This document shows, piece after piece, positions 35,000-43,996 of a stretch of 64,000 nt of DNA (positions within the stretch are counted from its first letter, which is position 1; each line of letters opens with the position of its first letter). The position numbers and the translations under genes are program-made. Below the pieces are notes generated by a model that worked only from the letters and a program-made list of their open reading frames with translations, searched no databases and was not told where the DNA came from. Origin of the DNA: Mycobacteroides franklinii (GTDB lineage: Bacteria > Actinomycetota > Actinomycetes > Mycobacteriales > Mycobacteriaceae); NCBI RefSeq assembly GCF_002013895.1, contig NZ_MAFQ01000011.1, positions 124,001 to 188,000 on the forward strand, in the 5' to 3' direction.

Positions 35000-35538
35000 C
35001 GCGTGTCCCCTTCACTGCCACACCGGCGCCGCTGCTCGAGCCAATCCTGCAGAATGGCCACTGCTGCCGCCTGGTCGATGATGCCGCGCTGCTGACGAGA
35101 CCGTACTCCTGCCTCACGCAGAGAACGCTGGGCGGTAGTAGTAGTGAAACGCTCGTCCACTAACCGCACCGGTACCGGGGCGATCCGTGCGCCCAACGCG
35201 CGGGCGAATCCCACCGCGTCGCGCGCCGACGACCCAGTACCCTCACGCAGGTTGCGCGGCAGGCCGACGACGACCTCGACCACGCTCATCTCCTCGACCA
35301 TTTCCACGATACGGCGGAAATCACTGTCGCCCTTAGCATCTCGCGCGACCGTCTGAACCGGCGTAGCAAGAATTCCATCGGGGTCACTCGATGCGATCCC
35401 GATCCTGACGGTACCCACATCCACACCCAGCCGACGGCCTCGGCCCGGATCGTCGGGGCCGGGACGATCCGGGGTTGGGGTTTCGCTTGCCGGGTTTTCC
35501 GCAAGCGGCTCATCCATGCTGTCGGGCACTCGGCTCAA
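34996..35538 (-). CDS. ruvX: RuvX/YqgF Holliday-junction resolvase-like nuclease
   Basis: 180 residues from TTG 35538 (TTGA overlap with alaS, the same coupling as at mltG); ATG 35517 is an alternative. RNase-H fold motifs: LGVDVGTVRIGIASSD with the first catalytic Asp, VVEVVVGLPRNL, LVDERFTTTTAQRSLRE and the C-terminal IIDQAAAVAILQDWLE. It acts in pre-16S rRNA 5'-end processing in E. coli. The first 35 residues are low-complexity and acidic/proline-rich and include a partial dispersed repeat. Confidence 0.92.
   Translation of the reverse strand: MSRVPDSMDEPLAENPASETPTPDRPGPDDPGRGRRLGVDVGTVRIGIASSDPDGILATPVQTVARDAKGDSDFRRIVEMVEEMSVVEVVVGLPRNLREGTGSSARDAVGFARALGARIAPVPVRLVDERFTTTTAQRSLREAGVRSRQQRGIIDQAAAVAILQDWLEQRRRCGSEGDTR
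35497..35514 (-). repeat. Dispersed junction element, partial copy at ruvX start
   Basis: On the minus strand it reads GATGAGCCGCTTGCGGAA. It is translated in ruvX as DEPLAE, while the pepQ copy is translated as DEPLARR, so the same frame is used in both. Confidence 0.5.
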
Positions 35539-38210
35539 GCCCGGCGGATCTGTTCACGCAGCGCATGGAGCGCCGCGTCGATGCCTGCCGGATTCTTACC
35601 CGAGCCCTGCGCCGTATCGGGTTTGCCGCCGCCCCGGCCGTCCACCGCCTGACCGATAGCGCCGACGAGGTCGTTGGCGCGCAGCCCGGCGTCTTGCGCG
35701 GCCTGGTTGACCGACACCACGAAGGGCACCGAACCGTCGCCGGCGGCGATCAACGCGACGACGGCGGGGTCACTGCCGAGGCGGCCGCGGATGTCACCCA
35801 CCAGACTGCGCAGGTCACCCGCGCCGGTTCCGTCTGGTAGCCGGTGCGCCACCACGGTGGTGCCGCCGATGCGTTCCGCGTTGGCCACCAATGTCGCGAT
35901 GGAGGCCTTCACCGAGGCCAAACGTGTTTGTTCCAGCTCTTTTTCGGCCACCTTGAGCCGTTCCACCAGCGTGGCGACTCGACCTGGTACCTCCTCGGAG
36001 GGCACCTTCAGACTCGAGGAAAGCGCCGCCATCAACGCACGTTCCTTCGAGAGATACCGGAACGCATCCAGGCCGACATACGCCTCCACTCGGCGGACAC
36101 CGGAGCCCACCGAGGACTCCCCCAGCAGCGTGACGGGTCCGATCTGCGAGGAGTGCGCGACGTGGGTACCACCGCACAGCTCCAGGGAGAACGGTCCGCC
36201 GATATCGACGACGCGGACCCGATCACCGTAGTTCTCACCGAACAGTGCCATCGCACCCATCGACTTCGCCTGGTCCAAATCGGTGACGAAGGTATTGACG
36301 GGGTAGTTGGCCTCGACTGCCTTGTTGGCAACGTCTTCTACTTCTTGCCGCTGCGCCTCCGAGAGCGCGCCCTGCCAACTGAAGTCGAAACGCAGATATC
36401 CAGGCCGATTCAGCGACCCTGCCTGAACAGCGTTGGGGCCCAACACCTGCCGCAGTGCGCCGTGCACCATGTGCGTACCCGAGTGGCCCTGCGTTGCGCC
36501 GTGCCGCCAGTGCCGGTCCACCGAGGCCACCACCTGGTCACCCTCGACGAATTCGCCGGATTCCACCGTGACCTTGTGCACGAACAGCGTTTTGGCGATC
36601 TTCTGGACATCAGACACCTTCGCCTGCGATGTCGCGTTGGTCCCGTCTCCACGAATGGAACCGATATCGGCGATCTGCCCGCCTGATTCGGCGTACAGCG
36701 GTGTGCGATCGAGCACGATTTCGGCGTCGACTCCCGCCGAGGCGACCGGAACCCGGGCACCGTCGACGAAGATGCCCAGAATCGTTGCCTGGGAATCCAA
36801 TTCGTCGAACCCGGTGAACTCGGTGGGGCCCGCATCGACAAGTTCGCGGTACGCCGTCAGGTCCGCATGGGCGTGCTTGCGCGCGGCAGCATCAGCCTTG
36901 GCGCGCTGCCGCTGCTCGTTCATCAGATCCCGGAAGCCGTTCTCGTCCACCGAAAGCCCGGCCTCGGCCGCCATTTCGAGGGTCAGCTCGATGGGGAATC
37001 CATACGTGTCGTGCAGGGTGAACGCATCGCTACCCGAAAGCGTGCTCTTTCCGGCCGTTTTCGTCTTGTCCGCGGCATCCTCGAACAGCTTGGACCCAGA
37101 AGCCAGGGTGCGGTTGAACGCGGTCTCCTCGGCGACGGCGATGCGGCTGATGCGTTCGAAGTCGGTCACCAACTCGGGGTAGGACGGGCCCATCTCGTCA
37201 CGCACCACGGCCATCAGCTCGCCCATCATGGGCTGTTCGACGCCAAGCAACTTGGTGGAGCGGATGATCCGGCGCAGCAGGCGGCGCAGCACGTAGCCGC
37301 GGCCTTCGTTGCCGGGGCTGACCCCGTCACCGATGATGATCGCCGCGGTGCGAGCGTGATCGCCGATGACCCGGTAGCGGACGTCGTCCTCGTGGCTGCC
37401 TTGCCCGTACCCACGCGGGGCAACCGCCGCCACACAGTCGATGACCGGCCGCACGAGGTCGGTTTCATAGACGTTGTCGACACCCTGCAGCAGACACGCG
37501 ATGCGCTCGACGCCCATGCCGGTGTCGATGTTCTGACGCGGCAGCGGCCCGAGGATCTCGAAGTCCGTCTTGGAGGTGCCCTCGCCACGCTCGTTCTGCA
37601 TGAACACGAGATTCCAGATCTCGATGTAGCGGTCCTCGTTGGCCTCCGGGCCACCCTCGATGCCGTACTCGGGGCCGCGGTCGTAGTAGATCTCCGAACA
37701 CGGGCCGCACGGGCCGGGGATGCCCATGGACCAGTAATTGTCGGCCATTCCGCGGCGCTGAATCCGATCCAGCGGCAGTCCGGCGATCTCCTGCCACAGC
37801 TCGATGGCCTCGTCGTCATCGAGATAGACGGTGGCCCACAACTTCTCCGGACCGAATCCGTAGCCGCCCTCGGAGACCGGGTTCGTCAGCAGCGTCCAGG
37901 CGAGCCGGATCGCTTCCCGCTTGAAGTAGTCACCGAACGAGAAGTTGCCGGCCATCTGGAAGAACGTGTTGTGCCGGGTGGTGATGCCCACCTCGTCGAT
38001 GTCCGGGGTGCGAATGCACTTCTGGACGCTGGTGGCCGTGTTGTACGGCGGGGTGCGCTGCCCCAGAAAGAACGGCACGAACTGGACCATGCCGGCGTTG
38101 ACGAACAGCAGGTTGGGGTCGTCGAGGATCACCGAAGCGCTCGGTACCTCGGTGTGACCGGCGTTCACGAAGTGGTCCAGGAATCGCTTCCGGATCTCGT
38201 GTGTCTGCAT
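35535..38210 (-). CDS. alaS: Alanyl-tRNA synthetase
   Basis: 891 residues from ATG 38210 (MQTHEIRKRFLDHF, the canonical start). Class-II catalytic motifs: FQMAGNFSFGDYFKREAI, GIPGPCGPCSEIYYDRG and GNEGRGYVLRRLLRRIIR. The editing domain has ATQGHSGTHMVHGALR and FSLELCGGTHVAHSSQIG with the zinc ligands. The C-Ala domain contains GRGGGKPDTAQGSGKN. It charges tRNA-Ala. No T-box leader was seen in the 244 bp upstream, which otherwise hold nothing I recognise. Confidence 0.98.
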   Translation of the reverse strand: MQTHEIRKRFLDHFVNAGHTEVPSASVILDDPNLLFVNAGMVQFVPFFLGQRTPPYNTATSVQKCIRTPDIDEVGITTRHNTFFQMAGNFSFGDYFKREAIRLAWTLLTNPVSEGGYGFGPEKLWATVYLDDDEAIELWQEIAGLPLDRIQRRGMADNYWSMGIPGPCGPCSEIYYDRGPEYGIEGGPEANEDRYIEIWNLVFMQNERGEGTSKTDFEILGPLPRQNIDTGMGVERIACLLQGVDNVYETDLVRPVIDCVAAVAPRGYGQGSHEDDVRYRVIGDHARTAAIIIGDGVSPGNEGRGYVLRRLLRRIIRSTKLLGVEQPMMGELMAVVRDEMGPSYPELVTDFERISRIAVAEETAFNRTLASGSKLFEDAADKTKTAGKSTLSGSDAFTLHDTYGFPIELTLEMAAEAGLSVDENGFRDLMNEQRQRAKADAAARKHAHADLTAYRELVDAGPTEFTGFDELDSQATILGIFVDGARVPVASAGVDAEIVLDRTPLYAESGGQIADIGSIRGDGTNATSQAKVSDVQKIAKTLFVHKVTVESGEFVEGDQVVASVDRHWRHGATQGHSGTHMVHGALRQVLGPNAVQAGSLNRPGYLRFDFSWQGALSEAQRQEVEDVANKAVEANYPVNTFVTDLDQAKSMGAMALFGENYGDRVRVVDIGGPFSLELCGGTHVAHSSQIGPVTLLGESSVGSGVRRVEAYVGLDAFRYLSKERALMAALSSSLKVPSEEVPGRVATLVERLKVAEKELEQTRLASVKASIATLVANAERIGGTTVVAHRLPDGTGAGDLRSLVGDIRGRLGSDPAVVALIAAGDGSVPFVVSVNQAAQDAGLRANDLVGAIGQAVDGRGGGKPDTAQGSGKNPAGIDAALHALREQIRRA

Positions 38211-38454
38211 GTCGTCCTTGCGTGTAGCTGGGGAATCTGACCGGACCACCCTACCGGTGCGCCCGCCTATGGCCGGTATACGCCAAGGTCAGGCGGTACC
38301 GCCACCGAGTATCTGATCCGTCACACTGCGCCGAGCTAACCGGAAATCGACCTCTGATAGGTACGGACGGGCATCGACAACGAGCGCAGCAATTGCGCCC
38401 CTGCACGTGGTCGTCAGGCGCTCGCGTGCGCCACCGGACCCGAACCGTTCCGGC

Positions 38455-39228
38455 ATGCTGAAACCGTATTCTTCCGACGTGGAATCGAGCAGCGGACTGC
38501 AAGATCTGATCGACCGTGCGGCCTTCCTATCGACCGAGCATCAACAAGAGCTGCTCGACGGTCCGGGTCAGGCTGCCTGGGATGTCGACCTTCCGAGCCA
38601 ATCATTCGTGTTCCACTCAGATCCGCCGACCACGTTGTCGTGCGACTTCCTCGGTTCAGCCTCGCCGGAGGCCGGCAGCTGGCTATGGGGCTGGGAGAAC
38701 GTCAACGGCTTCCCTGACGGTGTGATCGCACTGGCAGGCACGATCCGCGACTATGGCGAAGCCAACGGCATTCCCGAACTCACTTCCGCGCAGATCCCGC
38801 TCGATGACGACACCGCGATCGATATCGCTCATCGACTGACGCTGGCTGCCAAATCGGTTTCGGGCAAGTACGCCCATTACTCAGGCCCGACAGGCGGACG
38901 CACTCGGGTCTGGCTGCTCCTGGAAGGACCCGCGGTGGCCCTTGCCGACCCATCGGTCATCCGAATCCCCCGGGTGATCACCGAAACCCTCGATCAAGGT
39001 GTGCTGTTCGACAGTCGCAAAGCCTTGCAGTCGTACGCGCTGCTACGCGGTCTCGATACCCGCTGGGAGACAGATAATTTGGCGCATCTCGTGGCACCGG
39101 ACGGCGAGATCGCGATCGAATTCGACGACATCGGACGAATCTCTCGTATGAATCTTCACGCGGAACGCCCAACCCCTGCCCCAGAGGTGCCGACGCGCCG
39201 GGGCATCCGCGGCCTGTTCGGTCGGTAG
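38455..39228 (+). CDS. DUF6882-like hypothetical protein
   Basis: 257 residues, soluble, no signal peptide. The region SFVFHSDPPTTLSCDFLGSASPEAGSWLWGWENVNGFPDGVI resembles the DUF6882 family (small proteins with a conserved W-x-W-x-W-x-N/D core), whose function is unknown. The C-terminus is proline-rich and ends RRGIRGLFGR. ATG 38455 is the first reasonable start; GTG 38479 is possible. It is monocistronic and converges with a small secreted-protein gene. Confidence 0.7.
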   Translation: MLKPYSSDVESSSGLQDLIDRAAFLSTEHQQELLDGPGQAAWDVDLPSQSFVFHSDPPTTLSCDFLGSASPEAGSWLWGWENVNGFPDGVIALAGTIRDYGEANGIPELTSAQIPLDDDTAIDIAHRLTLAAKSVSGKYAHYSGPTGGRTRVWLLLEGPAVALADPSVIRIPRVITETLDQGVLFDSRKALQSYALLRGLDTRWETDNLAHLVAPDGEIAIEFDDIGRISRMNLHAERPTPAPEVPTRRGIRGLFGR

Positions 39229-39236
39229 CGCAGCCG

Positions 39237-39563
39237 CTAGGGGGCGCTCGGCGCGTCGCGGATCGAGCTGTCGACGGCACCACCGATGGGCGCGGTGGCC
39301 AACCCGGTGAACGGCCCCAGGAATGGGCCCAGCAGGATGCCCGCACCCGCCTCGGCGGCGTTTCCGGCGGCTCCCGCCCCGACATCGCGTCCGTACTGCT
39401 CCACCCATGGATCGACCGGCGCAGGTGGCGGTGGGCCTGGGTCTTCGAAGGGCGCGTCGGGTCCCGGATCTGGGTCCGGATCCGCCCAGGCCTGTGCGGG
39501 TGCTGCTATCACGGCCAGCGATACGAGTAATCCGCCCGCAGCCAAACGCGTACGTAACGTCAT
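39237..39563 (-). CDS. Small secreted protein, unknown function
   Basis: 108 residues. Signal peptide MTLRTRLAAGGLLVSLAVIAAPAQAWA with likely cleavage after AQA or AWA. Then comes an acidic, proline-rich stretch (DPDPDPGPDAPFEDPGPPPPAP) and a glycine/alanine-rich hydrophobic C-terminus (AGILLGPFLGPFTGLATAPIGGAV). The latter could insert in a membrane. Similar small exported proteins are common in mycobacteria; I do not recognise a family. It is 25 bp downstream of rarA on the same strand. Confidence 0.65.
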   Translation of the reverse strand: MTLRTRLAAGGLLVSLAVIAAPAQAWADPDPDPGPDAPFEDPGPPPPAPVDPWVEQYGRDVGAGAAGNAAEAGAGILLGPFLGPFTGLATAPIGGAVDSSIRDAPSAP

Positions 39564-39588
39564 GCCTTCAGTATGCCGAGTGTGCGGT

Positions 39589-40941
39589 TCATCCCTTGAG
39601 GCCGCGCCGAATGATGGCGCGCAACTTGTCCAGCCGCGATGCGATCTCGCGTTCGTTGCCGTGATCGGTGGGCTGGTAGTAGTCGGCACCGACCAGCTCA
39701 TCGGGCGGGTATTGCTGTGCCACCACGCCATCGCGGTCGTTGTGCGGATACACATAACCCACCGCATTACCGAGTTTGGCTGCCCCGCTGTAATGGCCGT
39801 CGCGCAGATGCGGTGGCACCAGCCCTGCCTTCCCCGCGCGAATATCGCCCATCGCGGCGCCCAACGCCGCCGGGACCGCTCCTGATTTCGGCGCCGTGGC
39901 CAGATGTATGACGGCGTGCGTCAGGGTCAGCTGCGCCTCCGGCATCCCGATCAGCTGCACCGTCTGCGCCGCCGCCACCGCCAGCGGTAATGCCGTGGGA
40001 TCGGCCATGCCGACATCCTCACTGGCAAGGATCATCAGCCGCCGGGCGACGAAGCGCGGATCCTCGCCCGCGATCAGCATGCGCGCCAGGTAGTGCAGCG
40101 CGGCATCCACATCGGAGCCGCGGATCGACTTGATGAAGGCGCTTACCACGTCGTAGTGCTGGTCGCCATCGCGGTCGTAGCGCACCGCGGCCCGATCCAC
40201 CGACTGCTCGACCACCTCGACGGTCACGGTCCCGCCGGCTCCCCCCGCGGTCTCCGCGGCGACTTCCAAAGCCGTCAACGCTCGCCGCGCGTCGCCCGCC
40301 GCGAGCTGTGCCAGCAGGCCGAGCGCCTCGGGATCTACCGCCACCGCACCACCGAGCCCGCGCTCATCGGCGATCGCCCGGGTGAGCACTTCACGAATAT
40401 CGTTGTCGCCCAACGGCTGCAACTGCAGGATCAGCGAGCGCGAGAGCAGCGGTGCCACGACGGAGAAGGAGGGGTTCTCGGTGGTTGCGGCCACCAACAG
40501 CACCACCCGGTTCTCGACGGCCGCGAGCAGCGCATCCTGCTGTGTCTTGGAGAACCGGTGCACCTCATCGATGAAGAGCACCGTCTGGCGACCGTGAACC
40601 GCGGCGCGGCGGGCATCGTCGATGACCGCCCGCACCTCTTTCACTCCGGCGGACAGCGCCGACAGCGCCTCGAAACGGCGCCCGGTTGCACCCGAAATCA
40701 ACGATGCGAGAGTTGTTTTCCCGGTACCCGGGGGGCCGTACAGGATGACCGAGGCGGCCCCGGATCCGTCGACCAGACGACGCAACGGCGAGCCCTGTTT
40801 GAGCAGATGCCCCTGCCCCACCACCTCATCGAGCGTTGCGGGGCGCATCCGGACCGCCAGCGGCGCGTTGGGCGGCACCCCTGGGTCTATGGGCGTCGAA
40901 CCAAAATCGCCTCCGGGCACGTCGAACAGGCTGTCTGACAC
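39589..40941 (-). CDS. rarA: Replication-associated recombination protein A (RarA/MgsA AAA+ ATPase)
   Basis: 450 residues. Walker A GPPGTGKTTLA, Walker B VLFIDEVHRF, sensor 1 VAATTENPSF and the arginine finger region LLSRSLIL are intact. The C-terminal tetramerisation domain carries LAASEDVGMADPTAL-like (LILASEDVGMADPTALPLAVAAAQ) and HLRDGHYSGAAKLGN. It acts at stalled replication forks. It starts 31 bp after the end of the DUF3097 gene, probably in one transcript. Confidence 0.94.
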   Translation of the reverse strand: MSDSLFDVPGGDFGSTPIDPGVPPNAPLAVRMRPATLDEVVGQGHLLKQGSPLRRLVDGSGAASVILYGPPGTGKTTLASLISGATGRRFEALSALSAGVKEVRAVIDDARRAAVHGRQTVLFIDEVHRFSKTQQDALLAAVENRVVLLVAATTENPSFSVVAPLLSRSLILQLQPLGDNDIREVLTRAIADERGLGGAVAVDPEALGLLAQLAAGDARRALTALEVAAETAGGAGGTVTVEVVEQSVDRAAVRYDRDGDQHYDVVSAFIKSIRGSDVDAALHYLARMLIAGEDPRFVARRLMILASEDVGMADPTALPLAVAAAQTVQLIGMPEAQLTLTHAVIHLATAPKSGAVPAALGAAMGDIRAGKAGLVPPHLRDGHYSGAAKLGNAVGYVYPHNDRDGVVAQQYPPDELVGADYYQPTDHGNEREIASRLDKLRAIIRRGLKG

Positions 40942-40972
40942 GTCTCAGGCTTACCACGTCGGGCCGACGGGT

Positions 40973-41815
40973 TCAGCCCGCCGGTTGCGTGACGAAATCG
41001 ATCAGTTCCTCAACACGGCCGATCAGGGCCGGCTCCAGGTCCGTCCAGGTGCGCACCTTGCCGCGGATTTGGCGCCACGCCTCGGCGATCTCGGTCTGGC
41101 TGCCGTGCGGCCAGCCGAGAGCCTGACAGATGCCGTGCTTCCATTCGATGTCGCGCGGGACGGTGGGCCAGGCATGCAGGCCGATCCGCTCGGGCTTCAC
41201 CGCCTGCCAGATGTCCACGAACGGGTGCCCCACCACCAGGGTGTGCGCGCCGTAGGGGCCCTTCTGCACCGTCTCGGCGATCCGCGACTCCTTCGATCCC
41301 TTGACCAGGTGATCGACCAGCACCCCGAGCCGACGGCCCGGACCGGGCTGGAATTCCTTCACGATGGCGGCCAAGTCGTCCACCCCGCCCAGATACTCCA
41401 CGACGACGCCCTCGACGCGCAGGTCATGTCCCCACACTTGCTCTACGAGCTCGGCATCGTGGCGACCCTCCACGTAGATCCGACTGGCCAACGCGGTGCG
41501 CGCCTTAAGACCATGGACCGCAACCGATCCCGATGCGCTTCGGGTCTGTTTGGTGGGCGTGTGCCGCAGTGGCTCCTTGAGGATCACCGGCTTACCGTCG
41601 ATGAGATATCCCGGGCCCACCGGGAATCCGCGGACCCGACCGTGTCGGTCCTCCAGGTCCATCCGGCCATACTCGATGCGCACGACGGCACCCACGAACC
41701 CGGTCTGGGCATCCTCGACTACCAAGCCCTTGATCGCCGCGACCTCGGTTGATTGAGGACGCCGCGGGGAATGCGGGTTGTTGGACAAAATATCGGTGCC
41801 ATAGCGATCAGCCAC
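40973..41815 (-). CDS. DUF3097-family protein
   Basis: 280 residues, soluble. Characteristic runs: AAIKGLVVEDAQTGFVGAVVRIEYGRMDLEDRHGRVRGFPVGPGYLIDGKPV, ASRIYVEGRHDAELVEQVWGHDLRVEGVVVEYLGGVDDL and LVVGHPFVDIWQAVKPERIGL. The middle part resembles a Toprim-like fold (EGRHDAELV, then a distal DHLVKGSKES), as in DnaG/OLD small proteins. That suggests nucleic acid or RNA maturation chemistry but is inference. It is an actinobacterial-specific family of unknown role. The start is GTG. Confidence 0.85.
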   Translation of the reverse strand: MADRYGTDILSNNPHSPRRPQSTEVAAIKGLVVEDAQTGFVGAVVRIEYGRMDLEDRHGRVRGFPVGPGYLIDGKPVILKEPLRHTPTKQTRSASGSVAVHGLKARTALASRIYVEGRHDAELVEQVWGHDLRVEGVVVEYLGGVDDLAAIVKEFQPGPGRRLGVLVDHLVKGSKESRIAETVQKGPYGAHTLVVGHPFVDIWQAVKPERIGLHAWPTVPRDIEWKHGICQALGWPHGSQTEIAEAWRQIRGKVRTWTDLEPALIGRVEELIDFVTQPAG

Positions 41816-41933
41816 CCGGCGATCGTAGGAATGCGGCGGAGCCGCGTCCGGCTACGACGCGCCCGCGTGATTAGACCGTGACCGGGATGGCGTGTGCGTG
41901 GGTGCGGGTGGCCACCACGGAGTCGGTGTTTTT

Positions 41934-41961
41934 CGTTCCGGCGTGCAAGCAGGCCGGAACG
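41934..41961. repeat. 9-bp inverted repeat (hairpin) downstream of the kinase-like gene
   Basis: CGTTCCGGC, a 10-nt loop, GCCGGAACG. On the minus strand it is followed by AAAAACA rather than a T run, so it is not a classical intrinsic terminator. The rest of the 250-bp gap 41816-42067 holds nothing else I can support. Confidence 0.55.
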
Positions 41962-42067
41962 GGATATGTCAAAACCCGCCGACTATGCATCCGCAGAAAA
42001 TAACAATCCTCAACGCACCCAGCAAGACATGGCATGTCCGCTACATCTCGACAGAGACCCGGAGAAC

Positions 42068-43234
42068 TCAGTCCTCGGTGAAGGTTTCGCCGCGCAGCCC
42101 ACCGATGACATCGGAGGCGTGTGCAGCCACAACGTCATCGTCGACACGCTCGGCGGCCGCCTGCAGTGCCACCCATCGGCCCAGCAGCGCGGAGTGGCTG
42201 GGCGCGGAGCTCTCGAATACGACGGTGTCGTCGGAATCTTCGGTGCCGCCGTCCAAGTCGACGTCCACCGTGAAGTATTCGTGGGTGGCGAGCCACACCC
42301 ACATCAGGCGCGCGTCCAGAATGCGCCGCGCGAGGTTGTCGTCGTCGGCCAGTCCCGGCGCGATCGACACGACATCGGACCGCCACGCTTCGGTCATCGC
42401 ATCATCGAGCTCGGCGACCTCCTCACGCTCGGTCGCGCCCAGGAACTCCGGGTAGACGGTGAGCGCGTGCGCGATATCCAGCACGATGTCGCGGAAACCG
42501 CCCCATTCGTAGTCAAGAATTCGGACGCCGTGTTCGGTGACCAGGATGTTGTCGGGGGCAACCTCGGAGGGACTGAAGGCCCGAACGCCGCCCTTCTCGA
42601 AAAGCTCCGCTGTTTGCTGTAGACGAGAGATAAGGGCCGGCGGGACCTCTAGGGAGTACTCGCTTCTCAGGATCTGCTGCAGTGGCGAGATGGCTTCCGC
42701 TCCCCCCAGGCGCTGCTGCGCCGGGTCCACATCAATCTTCTTGACATCAAGGCGGCGGAGCAGCGCAGCAAAGTCGCCTTCCCGGCCGATCGTGGCGACA
42801 TGCATGCGCCCCAGGGCTTGCGCCCATGCCATCAGCGCATGATTTATCGCCGCACGATTGCGCTCCGCGAGCAGCTCGGACATGGTCGGAGCCGAACCTA
42901 GGTCGGTCAGCACGATGAGGCGGTCGGCGATGGAATAGGCAACCAGCTCCGGACCAGGCCGATGCTTGGCCGTCAAGGAGTTTGCGAACTGGTACGACAC
43001 CACCTCGCGGAGCACCGCGGCGTCGGATCCACCCTCGGGGACCTGCTTGATCACCATGGACTTCGGCAACGCGAACGGGTTCTGCACGGCGCGGACCCGA
43101 ATGACGATCGCAGGCCCACTGCCACCGAGATCTTCCGGTTCGGCAAGCGTGACCGTTGCCCCCGCGCGCCTGGAGAGCAACTCCTCGGCTGTGGCGATAA
43201 CCTGCGCGACGGGGTCTGCCAATAATGTCGTCAT
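42068..43234 (-). CDS. APH/choline-kinase-like phosphotransferase with degenerate catalytic loop
   Basis: 388 residues. N-lobe: AIVIRVRAVQNPFALPKSMVIKQVPEGGSDAAVLREVVSYQFA, with the ATP-binding Lys in VIKQ and the Glu in VLREVVSY. C-lobe: RMHVATIGREGDFAALL and FSPSEVAPDNILVTEHGVRILDYEWGGFRDIVLDIAHAL. Where aminoglycoside/choline kinases have HGD-x-x-x-x-N, this protein has PSEVAPDN, so the catalytic Asp is Glu and the His is Pro; the metal-binding Asp in LDYEWG remains. It may have altered activity or be non-catalytic. ATG 43234 has a GAGACGG site. It diverges from a TetR gene and so belongs to the accessory module. Confidence 0.75.
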   Translation of the reverse strand: MTTLLADPVAQVIATAEELLSRRAGATVTLAEPEDLGGSGPAIVIRVRAVQNPFALPKSMVIKQVPEGGSDAAVLREVVSYQFANSLTAKHRPGPELVAYSIADRLIVLTDLGSAPTMSELLAERNRAAINHALMAWAQALGRMHVATIGREGDFAALLRRLDVKKIDVDPAQQRLGGAEAISPLQQILRSEYSLEVPPALISRLQQTAELFEKGGVRAFSPSEVAPDNILVTEHGVRILDYEWGGFRDIVLDIAHALTVYPEFLGATEREEVAELDDAMTEAWRSDVVSIAPGLADDDNLARRILDARLMWVWLATHEYFTVDVDLDGGTEDSDDTVVFESSAPSHSALLGRWVALQAAAERVDDDVVAAHASDVIGGLRGETFTED

Positions 43235-43309
43235 TACCGTCTCACCATACCCCGTCTTTATAAGACTGTGGGGCGGCACACACTCATCACAATATTCGCG
43301 TCCCGGTAT

Positions 43310-43360
43310 TTGCCAGTCCACGTACAGAAGATTGCTATTGCCTTCACTGACCGATCGGTC
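43310..43360 (+). promoter_or_regulatory. Promoter and TetR operator of the TetR-GT-AtpE2 operon
   Basis: TTGCCA (43310-43315), a 17-bp spacer and TGCTAT (43333-43338) form a plausible promoter. GACCGATCGGTC (43349-43360), a perfect 12-bp palindrome, lies where transcription should start, 6 bp before the TetR ATG. This is the usual geometry of TetR autorepression. The 130-bp divergent region would let the same protein act on the kinase-like gene. Confidence 0.65.
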
Positions 43361-43366
43361 TAATTT

Positions 43367-43996
43367 ATGACCATGCGGTCTGAGAAGTCGTTGACGTTCA
43401 CCGAACGTGCCCGGCGAGCACAAATAGTGGCGGGCGCCATCGAGGTGCTCGCCAACGCGGGCTATCCGCAGACATCGCTGGCCAAGATCGCCGAGCACGT
43501 GGGGGTAGCCAAGAGCGCGGTGCTGTATCACTTCGCGTCAAAAACGGATGTCATCGAGTCCGTGATGCTCGAGGTCTTCACTCGGGCCGCAGCCATGATC
43601 GTGCCCGCGGTGCACGCAGAACCCACCCCGACGAGACGGCTCACGGCGTACATCAGAGCGAACATCGAGTTCGTCGTAAACAACCGGGTGGCCGCGATAG
43701 CCCTATTGGAGATCATCACCGGCTACCGCAGTGAAGACGGCCTGCGGTTCGACCAGGCAGCAGCGGGTACGGAGCCTCCCGCCGAATTCGCCGCGATGGA
43801 TCCCGAGTCGATCTTCACCGACGGTGTCACATCCGGCGAGTTCCAGCCGGTTTCACCGCGATTCATGAAGAACGCCTTGCGCGCCGCATTGGACGGGGCG
43901 GTATGGGAGCTGGGACGCGACCCTGACTACGACGCTGTCGGCTACGGCGAGCAGCTGGTCGATATGTTCACCAAGGCTGTTGGTGGCGAACCGTGA
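43367..43996 (+). CDS. TetR-family regulator of the accessory operon
   Basis: 209 residues. HTH: TSLAKIAEHVGVAKSAVLYHFASKTDVIESV (about residues 38-68). The C-terminal ligand-binding domain (RLTAYIRANIEFVVNNRVAAIALLEIITGYRSEDG) is of the TetR_C type found with multidrug and antibiotic resistance genes. It is first in a three-gene operon; its TGA overlaps the glycosyltransferase GTG (GTGA). It probably binds the palindrome immediately upstream and senses a small molecule. Confidence 0.9.
   Translation: MTMRSEKSLTFTERARRAQIVAGAIEVLANAGYPQTSLAKIAEHVGVAKSAVLYHFASKTDVIESVMLEVFTRAAAMIVPAVHAEPTPTRRLTAYIRANIEFVVNNRVAAIALLEIITGYRSEDGLRFDQAAAGTEPPAEFAAMDPESIFTDGVTSGEFQPVSPRFMKNALRAALDGAVWELGRDPDYDAVGYGEQLVDMFTKAVGGEP

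Noticed and set aside
36867..38240. Long open frame on the plus strand opposite alaS
   Set aside because: High-GC antisense frame with no family signature, no ribosome-binding site and a strongly supported gene on the other strand. The same applies to 2633-3814 and 51396-52949.
41934..41961. Intrinsic terminator for the kinase-like gene
   Set aside because: The stem is good, but the downstream tract is A-rich rather than T-rich on the relevant strand.
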